From Duganella sp. CF458 (GTDB lineage: Bacteria > Pseudomonadota > Gammaproteobacteria > Burkholderiales > Burkholderiaceae_D), in the NCBI RefSeq assembly GCF_900113115.1, contig NZ_FOOF01000005.1, positions 62,001-126,000 of the forward strand: a stretch of DNA of 64,000 nucleotides, in the 5' to 3' direction. Both the position numbers and the translations under genes were made by a program. Below, one piece after another: positions 26,047 through 34,712 of this stretch. Each line of letters begins with the position of its first letter. Position 1 is the first letter of the stretch. A model generated the notes under the pieces. That model did no database searches, had not been told where the DNA came from, and saw only the letters and a list, made by a program, of their open reading frames with translations.

Positions 26047-26188
26047 ACTAGCTTCCGTAAAATAGCCATTGCCGCCCACGGAAACGCTTCGCGCATCCGG
26101 CAGCGGAAATGATGACAAGATTGAAAAAGAGCGGCGCGTTGTGCGGGCAAGGTAAAATGCGGCCCAACGCAGAATCCCGCTATTGTAA

Positions 26189-26950
26189 ATGAAGCAGACC
26201 GAAACCGCATCCTCCGCCTTCCACCGACTTAGGGTGATCCTGGTGCAAACCAGCCGTCCTGGCAATATCGGATCGGTGGCGCGCGCCATGAAAACCATGG
26301 GTTTTTCCGACCTGGTGCTGGTCAATCCGCGCTTTGACGGGGCGTGCGAACACGAGGAGGCGGCGGCCTTTGCCTCCGGCGCGCAAGACATCCTGTCCTC
26401 GGCGCGGGTGGTGGGCAGCATGGCCGAGGCACTGGAAGGCATCAATTTCACGGCGGCCGTGTCGGCGCGCTTGCGCGAGTTTTCGCCGCCGGTGGTGACG
26501 CCGCGCGACTTTGCCGGGCAACTGGCTGCCGCTGCCGAACTGCGCGCGGCCCTGATCTTCGGCAATGAGCGCTTCGGCCTGCCCAACGAGATTGTCGAGC
26601 CTTGCAATGTACTGGTGAATATTCCCGCCAATCCCGACTATTCTTCCCTCAACCTGGCGCAAGCGGCCCAGGTCCTGGTGTATGAATGCCGCATGGCGGC
26701 CCTGGATGGCCAGCGCGCGGCCAGTCCGGTCGGCTTCCACGGCGAGGCGGCCAGCGCGGCGCAGATCGAGGGCATGTACCAGCACCTGGAACAGGCGCTG
26801 GTGGAGGTCGGCTTTCTCGATGCGCATAACCCGCGCAAGCTGATGCCGCGCCTGAAGCGCCTGTTCGCGCGCGCCGGGCTGGAAACGGAAGAAGTCAATA
26901 TCCTGCGCGGCATTGCGCGCCAGATGCAGGCCCGCAGCCGCAAGGATTAG
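26189..26950 (+). CDS. trmJ: tRNA (Cm32/Um32) methyltransferase TrmJ
   Basis: A 253-residue SPOUT methyltransferase acting on the 2'-OH of base 32 in tRNA with SAM. Family marks: VILVQTSRPGNIGSVARAMK, LVLVNPRF, ALIFGNERFGLPNEIV, and the knot-forming IPANPDYSSLNLAQAAQVLVYE. The C-terminal extension (about 165-253) contains two helices (LMPRLKRLFARAGLE, ILRGIARQMQAR) typical of TrmJ dimers. A TAAAAT -10-like box is at 26153-26158. Confidence 0.95.
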   Translation: MKQTETASSAFHRLRVILVQTSRPGNIGSVARAMKTMGFSDLVLVNPRFDGACEHEEAAAFASGAQDILSSARVVGSMAEALEGINFTAAVSARLREFSPPVVTPRDFAGQLAAAAELRAALIFGNERFGLPNEIVEPCNVLVNIPANPDYSSLNLAQAAQVLVYECRMAALDGQRAASPVGFHGEAASAAQIEGMYQHLEQALVEVGFLDAHNPRKLMPRLKRLFARAGLETEEVNILRGIARQMQARSRKD

Positions 26951-27018
26951 AGGCCTTTCTCTAGTCGGGGCGCGATGGCGTCCTTAGAATCCCCGTATAA
27001 CTATTAAGAGGGGACTTG

Positions 27019-27516
27019 ATGCAACGCAGATCGTTTTTGAAAGCCGGGCTGCTGGGCGGCCTGGCGCTTGTCGCGGGCGGGGCCGTGTACCGGCAACTGC
27101 GCCCGGCCACCGCGCAGCGTTTTGCGCTCGATGACCAGGGCCGCGCCATGCTGGCCGCGCTGATACCCGCCATGACCGGCGTCACGCCCGATGCGCCGGC
27201 GCTGGCGGCGGCCATCGACCGCGTCAGCGCGGCGATCGGCGGCCTGCCATTGCGGGTGCAGAAGGAAATCAGCGACCTGTTCGGCTTGCTCAATATGGCG
27301 CCCACGCGGCGCCTGCTGGCCGGGGTACCGGCCTGGCCGGAGGCGACCCCGGCCGAAGTGGCGGCCTTCCTGCAAAGCTGGCGCACGCACCGCACGGACA
27401 TGCTGCAAACGGCTTACCACGGCCTACATGACCTGGTGCTTGGCGGCTGGTACGCCGAGCCGTCGGCCTGGGCCGCCATCGGCTATGCCGGCCCGATGAA
27501 GGAGTTGGGCGCATGA
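27019..27516 (+). CDS. Tat-exported small subunit of a GMC dehydrogenase (putative)
   Basis: A 165-residue protein starting MQRRSFLKAGLLGGLALVAG, a clear twin-arginine signal (RRSFLK). The mature part is helical (ALIPAMTGVTPDAPALAAAI, KEISDLFGLLNMAPTRRLLA, GLHDLVLGGWYAEPSAW) and resembles gluconate 2-dehydrogenase subunit 3/small-subunit proteins that export GMC partners. ATG 27019 follows GAGGGG. Its stop overlaps the GMC oxidoreductase start by 4 bases, supporting a two-subunit enzyme. Confidence 0.75.
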   Translation: MQRRSFLKAGLLGGLALVAGGAVYRQLRPATAQRFALDDQGRAMLAALIPAMTGVTPDAPALAAAIDRVSAAIGGLPLRVQKEISDLFGLLNMAPTRRLLAGVPAWPEATPAEVAAFLQSWRTHRTDMLQTAYHGLHDLVLGGWYAEPSAWAAIGYAGPMKELGA

Positions 27517-29120
27517 GCAGCCCGATCCCGGACCCGATCCAGGCCGGCATCGCCGCCGGCTGGCAAGTCATCGACGCTTCCACCCTGCAGCAGGACCGCC
27601 ATTTCGACGCCGATGTGGTGGTGGTCGGCACCGGCGCCGGCGGCGGCGTCACGGCGGAAATCCTGGCCCAGGCCGGCCTGACCGTGCTGATGGTGGAAGA
27701 GGGCGCGCTGAAATCGTCGAAGGATTTCAAGATGCGCGAGGCCGACGCCTATCCTTCGCTGTACCAGGATTCCGCTGCCCGCAAGACGGCCGACAAGGCG
27801 ATCAACATCCTGCAGGGCCGCACCGTGGGCGGCACCACGGTGGTCAACTGGACTTCCAGCTTCCGCACCCCGGCCGACACCCTGGGCTGGTGGCAGTCGA
27901 AATACGGCCTGCGCGACTACAGCGTGGCAGACATGGCGCCCTGGTTCCAGAAGATGGAAGAGCGGCTGCACATCAACGACTGGCCGACCCCGCCGAACGC
28001 CAACAACGACCTGCTGCGAAGCGGCGCCGAAAAACTCGGCATCAAGACCGCGCTGATCCGCCGCAACGTCAACGGTTGCTGGAACCTCGGTTACTGCGGC
28101 ATGGGCTGCCCGACCAATGCCAAGCAGTCGATGCTGGTCACCACCATTCCTGCGGCGCTGGAAAAGGGCGCCGTGCTGCTGACGCGCGCCCGCGCCGAGC
28201 GCTTCACGCTGGCGGGCGGCCAGGCCACGGCGCTGGAGTGCGTGGCGCTGAGCGCCGACGGCATGGAGCCGACCGGCCGCCGCCTGACGCTCAAGGCGCG
28301 CCACTTCGTGGTGGCCGGCGGCGCCATCAACTCGCCGGCGCTGCTGCTGCGCTCCGGCGCGCCCGATCCGCAGCAACTGCTTGGCCAGCGCACCTTCCTG
28401 CACCCGGTCGTGATTTCCATGGGTCTGTACCCGCAGGCGGTGGAAGCGTTCAGCGGCGCGCCGCAGACCGTGTACTCCGACCATTTCCTGCATACGCAAG
28501 CGGTCGATGGGCCGATGGGCTACAAGCTGGAAGTCGCTCCGCTGCACCCGGTGCTCGGCGCCACCACCTTGTCGGCCTATGGCGCGGCCCACGCCAACCT
28601 GATGAAGCGCTTCGCGCAGGTGCAAGGCATGCTGGCGCTGCTGCGCGACGGCTTCCACCCGGAGGCCGCCGGCGGCCGCGTCACGCTGCGCAGCGACGGC
28701 TCGCCGCAGCTGGATTACCCGCTGACTCCGTATTTCTGGGAAGGCGCGCGCCGTGCCCTGCTGACGATGGCGGAAATCCAGTTCGCCGCCGGCGCCGATG
28801 GCGTGAGCCCGGTGCATGAACTGGTGGTGCAGCCGTACAAGAACTGGGATGAAGCGCGCCAGGCGATCGCCGCGCTGCCGATGCAAAAGCTGTTGACGCG
28901 GGTGGTGTCGGCCCACGTGATGGGCGGCTGCGCCATGACGGGCGATGCCGCCAGCGGCGTGGTGGCGCCGGACGGCCTGTATCGCGGCATCGGCAACCTG
29001 TCGGTGCATGACGGCTCGCTGTTCCCGACTTCGCTGGGCGCCAACCCGCAATTGTCGATTTATGGCGTCACGGCCCGCCTGGCAAGCGGCCTGGCCGAAC
29101 GGCTGTCGCGAAAGGGCTGA
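27513..29120 (+). CDS. GMC-family FAD oxidoreductase
   Basis: A 535-residue flavoprotein oxidising an alcohol-type substrate that cannot be named. The FAD motif GTGAGGGVTAEILAQAG is near residue 36, with NILQGRTVGGTTVVNW, a cysteine cluster GCWNLGYCGMGCPTN near residue 190 and the C-terminal substrate/FAD region GCAMTGDAASG ... VHDGSLFPTSLGANPQLSIYG. It has no signal peptide and probably rides out of the cell with the Tat subunit encoded just before it. A lipase gene follows after 3 bases. Confidence 0.85.
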   Translation: MSSPIPDPIQAGIAAGWQVIDASTLQQDRHFDADVVVVGTGAGGGVTAEILAQAGLTVLMVEEGALKSSKDFKMREADAYPSLYQDSAARKTADKAINILQGRTVGGTTVVNWTSSFRTPADTLGWWQSKYGLRDYSVADMAPWFQKMEERLHINDWPTPPNANNDLLRSGAEKLGIKTALIRRNVNGCWNLGYCGMGCPTNAKQSMLVTTIPAALEKGAVLLTRARAERFTLAGGQATALECVALSADGMEPTGRRLTLKARHFVVAGGAINSPALLLRSGAPDPQQLLGQRTFLHPVVISMGLYPQAVEAFSGAPQTVYSDHFLHTQAVDGPMGYKLEVAPLHPVLGATTLSAYGAAHANLMKRFAQVQGMLALLRDGFHPEAAGGRVTLRSDGSPQLDYPLTPYFWEGARRALLTMAEIQFAAGADGVSPVHELVVQPYKNWDEARQAIAALPMQKLLTRVVSAHVMGGCAMTGDAASGVVAPDGLYRGIGNLSVHDGSLFPTSLGANPQLSIYGVTARLASGLAERLSRKG

Positions 29121-29123
29121 CCC

Positions 29124-30011
29124 GTGGTAAAACGCATGCTGCTGATGATCATGGCCCTGCAGGTGGCCGTTGCGATCGGCATCGCATGGGGCCTGTCGCG
29201 CCTGGTTCCGGCCGATGTGGCGCTGCTGCTGGCGGTGCTCGTTGTGCTGTTGGTACGCCTGGCGATCACGGCCAACAATTTCCGCATGACGCTGCGGCCG
29301 GTGCCGGAAGGCGCGCAGATCGGGCTGTCGCAACGCGTGCGGCTATTCTTTCACGAGTATGCGTCCACCATGGCGGTGACGTCCTGGCATATGCTGCGCC
29401 ACCAGCCGCGCATGCATATTGCAAGGGTGCCGCGCGGCGTGCCGGTGCTGCTGGTGCACGGTTACGGCGCCAATGGCGGCTTCTGGGTGCATCTTGCCGC
29501 GCAACTGGAACAGCGCGGCTATAGCCATGCCACCGTCGACCTGGAGCCGGTGTTCGGCGACATCGAAGACTTTGCGGTGCAGCTGGAGCAGGGCGTACAA
29601 GCGCTGCTGGCCGCCAGCCGCAGCGAAAAAGTCGTCATCGTGGCCCACAGCATGGGCGGCCTGGTGGCACGCGCCTGGCTGCGCCGGTTTGGCGCTTCCC
29701 GTGCGGCGCGCATCATCACGCTGGCCACGCCGCACCACGGCACCGACCTGGCGCATATGGGGCCGGGGCACAACGCGCGCCAGATGCGGCGCGACGCCGA
29801 ATGGCTGGCGCAACTCGATGCGGCCGACCGCGGCCAGCGCGGCCTGTTCACTTCCATCTACTCCTGGCACGACAACATCATCGCGCCGCAGGATTCCTGC
29901 CACCTGCCTGGCGCCCGCAATATCGGGTTGCCCGGCATCGGCCACGTCGGGATGGGCCGCCACCCCGAAATCGCCAGCCACATTCTTGCGGAGATTATGG
30001 GGATCACTTAG
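29124..30011 (+). CDS. Membrane-anchored lipase/alpha-beta hydrolase
   Basis: A 295-residue protein with two N-terminal hydrophobic helices (about residues 4-24 and 31-47), then an alpha/beta-hydrolase fold: oxyanion region VPVLLVHGYGANGGFW, nucleophile elbow AHSMGG, acid Asp and a late His (GLPGIGHVGMGRHPE). This resembles triacylglycerol lipases/permuted esterases. GTG 29124 is taken as start, since AAAGGG lies upstream; ATG 29136 is possible. It sits behind the GMC oxidoreductase, so it may feed that enzyme an alcohol (inference). Confidence 0.75.
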   Translation: MVKRMLLMIMALQVAVAIGIAWGLSRLVPADVALLLAVLVVLLVRLAITANNFRMTLRPVPEGAQIGLSQRVRLFFHEYASTMAVTSWHMLRHQPRMHIARVPRGVPVLLVHGYGANGGFWVHLAAQLEQRGYSHATVDLEPVFGDIEDFAVQLEQGVQALLAASRSEKVVIVAHSMGGLVARAWLRRFGASRAARIITLATPHHGTDLAHMGPGHNARQMRRDAEWLAQLDAADRGQRGLFTSIYSWHDNIIAPQDSCHLPGARNIGLPGIGHVGMGRHPEIASHILAEIMGIT

Positions 30012-30081
30012 ACTGTCTTGAGGCCAAGCAAGAAACGCTGCAATTTTTGATCCGAGTTGGTTTCAATCAGAAAGCGGGACG

Positions 30082-31056
30082 ATGGCGACAGACTTCGGCA
30101 AGACCGAACATGCGGACACCCTGGAGGCCGAAGAGCGCTTCGGCAGCCTGCTTGAATCCATGCCGGATGCCATGGTGGTGGCCAACCAAGCTGGCCGCAT
30201 CGTGCTGGCCAACTGCCTGGCGGAAGACTTGTTCGACTACCTGCCGGGAGAGCTGTCCGGCCTGGCCCTCGAAGCGCTGCTGCCCAAAGGACCGGAAGCC
30301 TGCGCGGTGCGCAAGGGGGGCGACAAGTTCCCGGCCGATGTGCGCAGCAGCCAGCTGCGTGACGGCGACAAGCAGCTGCAAGTTCATGCGGTACGCGATA
30401 TCAGCGAGCTGGCCAAGGCCAGCCAGGCCAAGGAGCGCTTCCTGGGCAGCATGTCGCATGAGTTGCGCACGCCGCTGAATGCCATCATCGGCTTTACCGG
30501 CACCTTGCTGATGCAGTTGCCCGGCCCCTTGAACGCGGACCAGGACAAGCAACTGCGCACAGTGCAAGCCAGCGCACGCCATCTGCTGTCCCTGATCAAC
30601 GACCTGCTGGACTTTGCCAAGATCGGTTCCGGCAAGGTGGAGCTGCATCCCGAGCCGCTGAACTGCCGCGCCGTTGTCGAAGAGCTGGCGCTGGTATGCC
30701 GGCCGCAAGCCAGGCAGAAAGGCCTGGTGCTGCGTTTGCGTGCGCCGGCGCAAGCCGTGATGCTGCGCACCGACCGCCGCGCCCTGCAGCAAATCCTGGG
30801 CAACCTGTTGAACAATGCGATCAAATTTACCGAACGGGGCGAGGTCAGTATCGCTCTGGAACGCAGCATGGCAGATGGCAAAGCCGTTGTGCAAGTCAGT
30901 GTCAGCGATACCGGGACCGGCGTCACGGAGGACATCATGCAGCAACTTGGTATTCGCCTGAGCCAGAAATTGGCGGCATTGTTGAACGGTTCGATCCGGC
31001 ATTTCGACAAGCCGGGCAACGGCAGCATATTTGTGCTCACATTGCCCTTGGAATAG
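30082..31056 (+). CDS. PAS histidine kinase with a shortened ATP-binding lid
   Basis: A 324-residue soluble protein: PAS domain (about 18-112), phosphoacceptor His126 in FLGSMSHELRTPLN, N box (ILGNLLNNAIKFTERG) and G1 (VSDTGTGV). After G1 the normal F box and G2 (GTGLGL) are absent; the chain goes straight into MQQLGIRLSQKLAALLNGSI and the final strand. The kinase activity may be weak or altered. It lies 35 bases before a giant response-regulator gene and is its likely partner. Confidence 0.8.
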   Translation: MATDFGKTEHADTLEAEERFGSLLESMPDAMVVANQAGRIVLANCLAEDLFDYLPGELSGLALEALLPKGPEACAVRKGGDKFPADVRSSQLRDGDKQLQVHAVRDISELAKASQAKERFLGSMSHELRTPLNAIIGFTGTLLMQLPGPLNADQDKQLRTVQASARHLLSLINDLLDFAKIGSGKVELHPEPLNCRAVVEELALVCRPQARQKGLVLRLRAPAQAVMLRTDRRALQQILGNLLNNAIKFTERGEVSIALERSMADGKAVVQVSVSDTGTGVTEDIMQQLGIRLSQKLAALLNGSIRHFDKPGNGSIFVLTLPLE

Positions 31057-31091
31057 CGGATACTAGAGGCGATACATTGACAGGAGTACCA

Positions 31092-34000
31092 ATGTCAGCA
31101 CGCATCCTGATTATCGAAGATAACCCGACGAATATGGAGCTGATGGTGTACCTGCTCCGCGCCTTCGGCTACCAGCCGCTCCTGGCCCACAACGGCGAGG
31201 AAGGCGTGGAGGTGGCGCGCCGCGAAGTGCCCGACCTGATCATCTGCGATGTGCACCTGCCCAAGCTCGATGGCTACGGCGTGGTGGCGCAACTGAAGCA
31301 GGACCCCAAGCTGAAAGATATCCCGGCGCTGGCGGTGACCGCGCTGGCCATGGTCGGCGACCGCGAAAAGCTGCTGGCGGCCGGCTTTGACGGCTACATC
31401 GGCAAGCCGATCGAACCCGATACTTTCGTCACGCAAATCGAGTCTTTTTTGCCGGGGGAGATGTCGCCCCGGGATGAAAACGACATCGCGACGATCCTGA
31501 TCGTCGACGACCATGTGCTGAACCGCGAGTTTCTGATGACGCTCCTGGGCTACAGCGGCCACCGGCTGCTGGAGGCGTCCAGCGGCATGGAAGGCTTGAA
31601 GGTGATGGAGTCGGAGCGGCCGGACCTGGTTATTTCCGACATCCTGATGCCGAACATGGACGGCTATGAGTTCGTCAACCGCATCCGCAGCAAGCCGGAG
31701 CTGGCGGACGTGCCGATCATTTTCTATACCGCCACCTACCGCGAACGCGAGGCGATGGCGGTCGCCGAGGCTTGCGGCGTGCGTTGGGTGCTGCCCAAGC
31801 CGTCCGACCCGGACGTGATCCTGAAGACGGTGCACCAGGCGTTGGGCATGGCGGAGCAGGGCGAGGTATTGCCGGCGTTTGCGCCGGAGCCGCCCAGCCA
31901 GGGGCGCTTGTTCGATATCGAGCACAAGGTCGCCGAATATATCGACGAACTGGAGTCGAGCAGCCAGCACATTACGCGCATGGCCAACAATGGCGATTCG
32001 CATGAAGAGCCGGAGCACCTGAGCCAGATGACCGAGCGGCTGTCGCGCTCCCTTTCCAGCCTGCAGGCTGTCAGCCTGCGCCTGACGGCCCTGATCGAGC
32101 TGGGGATCGAACTTGGCGCCGAACGCGATGCGCAGGGCCTGATCGAAATCGGCGTGCGCGTGGCGCAGAATATCTGCGTGTCGCGCTTCGCCTGCATCGG
32201 TGTGCTGGAGCAGGACGCTAAGGAGACCAGCTATTTCGCCACTTGCGGCCTGGGCGAGCACGCCAAGGTGGTGGCGAGCCAGGCGCGCGCCGGCATCCTC
32301 GACAGCCTGCTGCAGCAACGCCAGCCGGTGCGCATGAGCCGCCTGAGCGGCGACCCGCGCGAGATCGGCCTGCCGAACGGGCACCCGCCCGTGCATTCCT
32401 TCCTGGGCGTGCCGATCGCATCGCGCGAGCGCGTGCATGGCTGGCTGTACCTGGTGGATAAACTCGGCGCCGACGAATTCAATGAGGTGGATGAACGTGT
32501 GGCGGTGACCGTGGCAGCCCAGATTTCGGTCGCCTATGAGAACTTGCTGCTGTACGAGGAAATCAGCCGCCACCACGCCCAGCTGCAACTGGACATGAAC
32601 GCGCGCATCCGCCTGGACGAAGACCTGCGCCGCTTCCGCCTGGCGATGGATGCGACGGCCGACGCGATCTTCCTGGTCGACCGCGCCAATTCCTGCTTCA
32701 TCGACGTCAACGTGACGGCCTGCCGCATGCTGGGCTTCGCGCGCGAGGAATTCCTGAAAGTGGGCCCGGAACGCGAGCCCGAACCGGGCCTGCAACCGCT
32801 GCAGGACCTGTACGACAAGCTGCTGGCGGGCGACCAGAGCGGGGCGATGGCCGAACTGCTGCTTGAATGTAAGGACGGCTCGCCGCTGTCGGTGGAAGTG
32901 CAGCGCCGCACGCTGCGTTCGGGCCAGAACTGGATCCTGGTGGCCGTTGCGCGCGATATCACGGAGCGCAAGGAGGCCGAGCGCCGCCTGCTCAAGCTGG
33001 CCCATTTCGATACCCTGACCGGCTTGCCGAACCGCAGCCAGTTCTACGATTCGCTGATGCTGTCGCTGAAGCAGGCGGCCGAGCATAACTGGGCGCTGGC
33101 GGTGCTGTTCCTCGATATGGACCGCTTCAAGAACATCAACGACACGCTCGGCCATACCATCGGCGACGAGCTGCTGCGGCAGTTCTCGAGCCGCCTGGTG
33201 GAATGCCTGCGCGTGCGCGATACCATCGGGCGCTTCGGCGGCGACGAATTCGCGGCGATCCTGATGCTGCCCGAAGGCGCGCAGAATGCCATCGCGGTGG
33301 TCGATAAAATCCGCGAGGCGATGCGCCAGCCCTTCGATTTGAAGGGGCATGAGGTGACGGTCACGGCCAGTATCGGCATTTCCGTGTTCCCGGACGATGG
33401 CAGCGATCCCGATACCCTGATCCAGTATGCCGATACGGCCATGTACCGGGCCAAGGAAGCGGGGCGCGATGCCTTCCGCTTCTTCACGGCGGAGATGAAT
33501 GCGCAATCGCTGGCGCGGCTGGACATGGAGAACGCGCTGCGCCGCGCCATCGACAACAATGAATTCCGGCTGTTCTACCAGCCCAAGGTGCATATCGCTT
33601 CGGGCCGCATCAGCGGGGCCGAGGTGCTGCTGCGCTGGGAGCGGCCGGGCCATGGCATGGTGTCGCCGGCGCTGTTCATCCCGCTGCTGGAAGAAACCGG
33701 GCTGATCGTGCGGGTCGGGAGCTGGGTGATCCACGAATCCTGCCGCAAGATTGCGGAGTGGGCCAAGGGGGACGTTGGACCGGTGCACTTGTCGGTCAAC
33801 GTGTCGGGCATCCAGTTCTTTGTCGGCGGGCTGGAAGAAGAGGTGATGCGGGCCATCAAGGAGAACGATATCTCGCCGGAGTTGCTGGAGCTGGAACTGA
33901 CCGAAAGCTCGCTGATGTCCAATGCCGAAGAGACCATCACCGTGCTGCAGAACCTGAAGGCGCTCGGGGTGAAGATCTCGATCGATGATTTCGGCACCGG

Positions 34001-34712
34001 CTACTCGTCGCTGGCCTACTTGAAACGGTTCCCGATCGATAAGCTGAAGATCGACATTGCCTTCGTGCGCGAAGTGACCAGCAATCCGGACGATGCGGCG
34101 ATTGTGCTGGCCATTATCAATATGGCGCACAGCCTGAAGCTGAAGGTGATTGCGGAAGGCGTGGAAAAGGACGCGCAACTATCGTACCTGCGGCGCCATG
34201 ATTGCGATGAGATGCAGGGCTATTATTTCAGCCGTCCCTTGCCGGAGCCCGACTTCGTGCAGATGCTGCGCGAAGGACGGCACCTGCAAACGCCGTCCGA
34301 CGAAAGCATCGTCGACCAGCAGACCCTGCTAATTGTCGACGATGACGCTTTCATGCTTGATGTGCTGAGCGACTTCCTGGCGCAGGACGGCTACCGGATC
34401 CTGACCGCGCAGACGGCGGCGGAAGGCTTTGACGTGCTGGCGCGGCACCGCGTGCAGGTGATCCTGTGCGACCAGTGCATGCCGATGATGACCGGGACCG
34501 AATTCATGGAGCGCGTCAAGAACCTGGCGCCCGATACCTTCCGGATCATGCTGTCGGCGTATGCCGACCTGACGCCGATCATGGCGGCCATCAACCATGG
34601 CGCGATCGACCGCTTTTATACCAAGCCCTGGAAAGGGGCGGTACTGCGGGAGAATATCCGCGAAGGATTCCGGCTGCACTCGCAGATCAGGGCGCCGCAA
34701 TATCTCAATTAG
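31092..34712 (+). CDS. REC-REC-GAF-PAS-GGDEF-EAL-REC signalling protein
   Basis: A 1206-residue soluble protein with three receiver domains: REC1 (1-120, Asp53), REC2 (133-250, Asp183), and a C-terminal REC3 (1078-1200, Asp near 1126). Between them lie GAF (about 335-480), PAS (510-630), GGDEF (635-795) and EAL (815-1055). The diguanylate cyclase motif GGDEF (about 716) and its inhibitory site RVRD five residues before are intact. The EAL domain reads EVL, but the other catalytic residues (NVSG, ELTES, DDFGTGYSS, KID, AEGVE) are kept. It may thus make and break c-di-GMP. ATG 31092 follows CAGGAG. Confidence 0.9.
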   Translation: MSARILIIEDNPTNMELMVYLLRAFGYQPLLAHNGEEGVEVARREVPDLIICDVHLPKLDGYGVVAQLKQDPKLKDIPALAVTALAMVGDREKLLAAGFDGYIGKPIEPDTFVTQIESFLPGEMSPRDENDIATILIVDDHVLNREFLMTLLGYSGHRLLEASSGMEGLKVMESERPDLVISDILMPNMDGYEFVNRIRSKPELADVPIIFYTATYREREAMAVAEACGVRWVLPKPSDPDVILKTVHQALGMAEQGEVLPAFAPEPPSQGRLFDIEHKVAEYIDELESSSQHITRMANNGDSHEEPEHLSQMTERLSRSLSSLQAVSLRLTALIELGIELGAERDAQGLIEIGVRVAQNICVSRFACIGVLEQDAKETSYFATCGLGEHAKVVASQARAGILDSLLQQRQPVRMSRLSGDPREIGLPNGHPPVHSFLGVPIASRERVHGWLYLVDKLGADEFNEVDERVAVTVAAQISVAYENLLLYEEISRHHAQLQLDMNARIRLDEDLRRFRLAMDATADAIFLVDRANSCFIDVNVTACRMLGFAREEFLKVGPEREPEPGLQPLQDLYDKLLAGDQSGAMAELLLECKDGSPLSVEVQRRTLRSGQNWILVAVARDITERKEAERRLLKLAHFDTLTGLPNRSQFYDSLMLSLKQAAEHNWALAVLFLDMDRFKNINDTLGHTIGDELLRQFSSRLVECLRVRDTIGRFGGDEFAAILMLPEGAQNAIAVVDKIREAMRQPFDLKGHEVTVTASIGISVFPDDGSDPDTLIQYADTAMYRAKEAGRDAFRFFTAEMNAQSLARLDMENALRRAIDNNEFRLFYQPKVHIASGRISGAEVLLRWERPGHGMVSPALFIPLLEETGLIVRVGSWVIHESCRKIAEWAKGDVGPVHLSVNVSGIQFFVGGLEEEVMRAIKENDISPELLELELTESSLMSNAEETITVLQNLKALGVKISIDDFGTGYSSLAYLKRFPIDKLKIDIAFVREVTSNPDDAAIVLAIINMAHSLKLKVIAEGVEKDAQLSYLRRHDCDEMQGYYFSRPLPEPDFVQMLREGRHLQTPSDESIVDQQTLLIVDDDAFMLDVLSDFLAQDGYRILTAQTAAEGFDVLARHRVQVILCDQCMPMMTGTEFMERVKNLAPDTFRIMLSAYADLTPIMAAINHGAIDRFYTKPWKGAVLRENIREGFRLHSQIRAPQYLN

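Noticed and set aside
31095..34178. A 1027-codon frame antisense to the GGDEF/EAL gene.
   Set aside because: The plus frame has seven recognised domains; this one is a shadow caused by GC bias.
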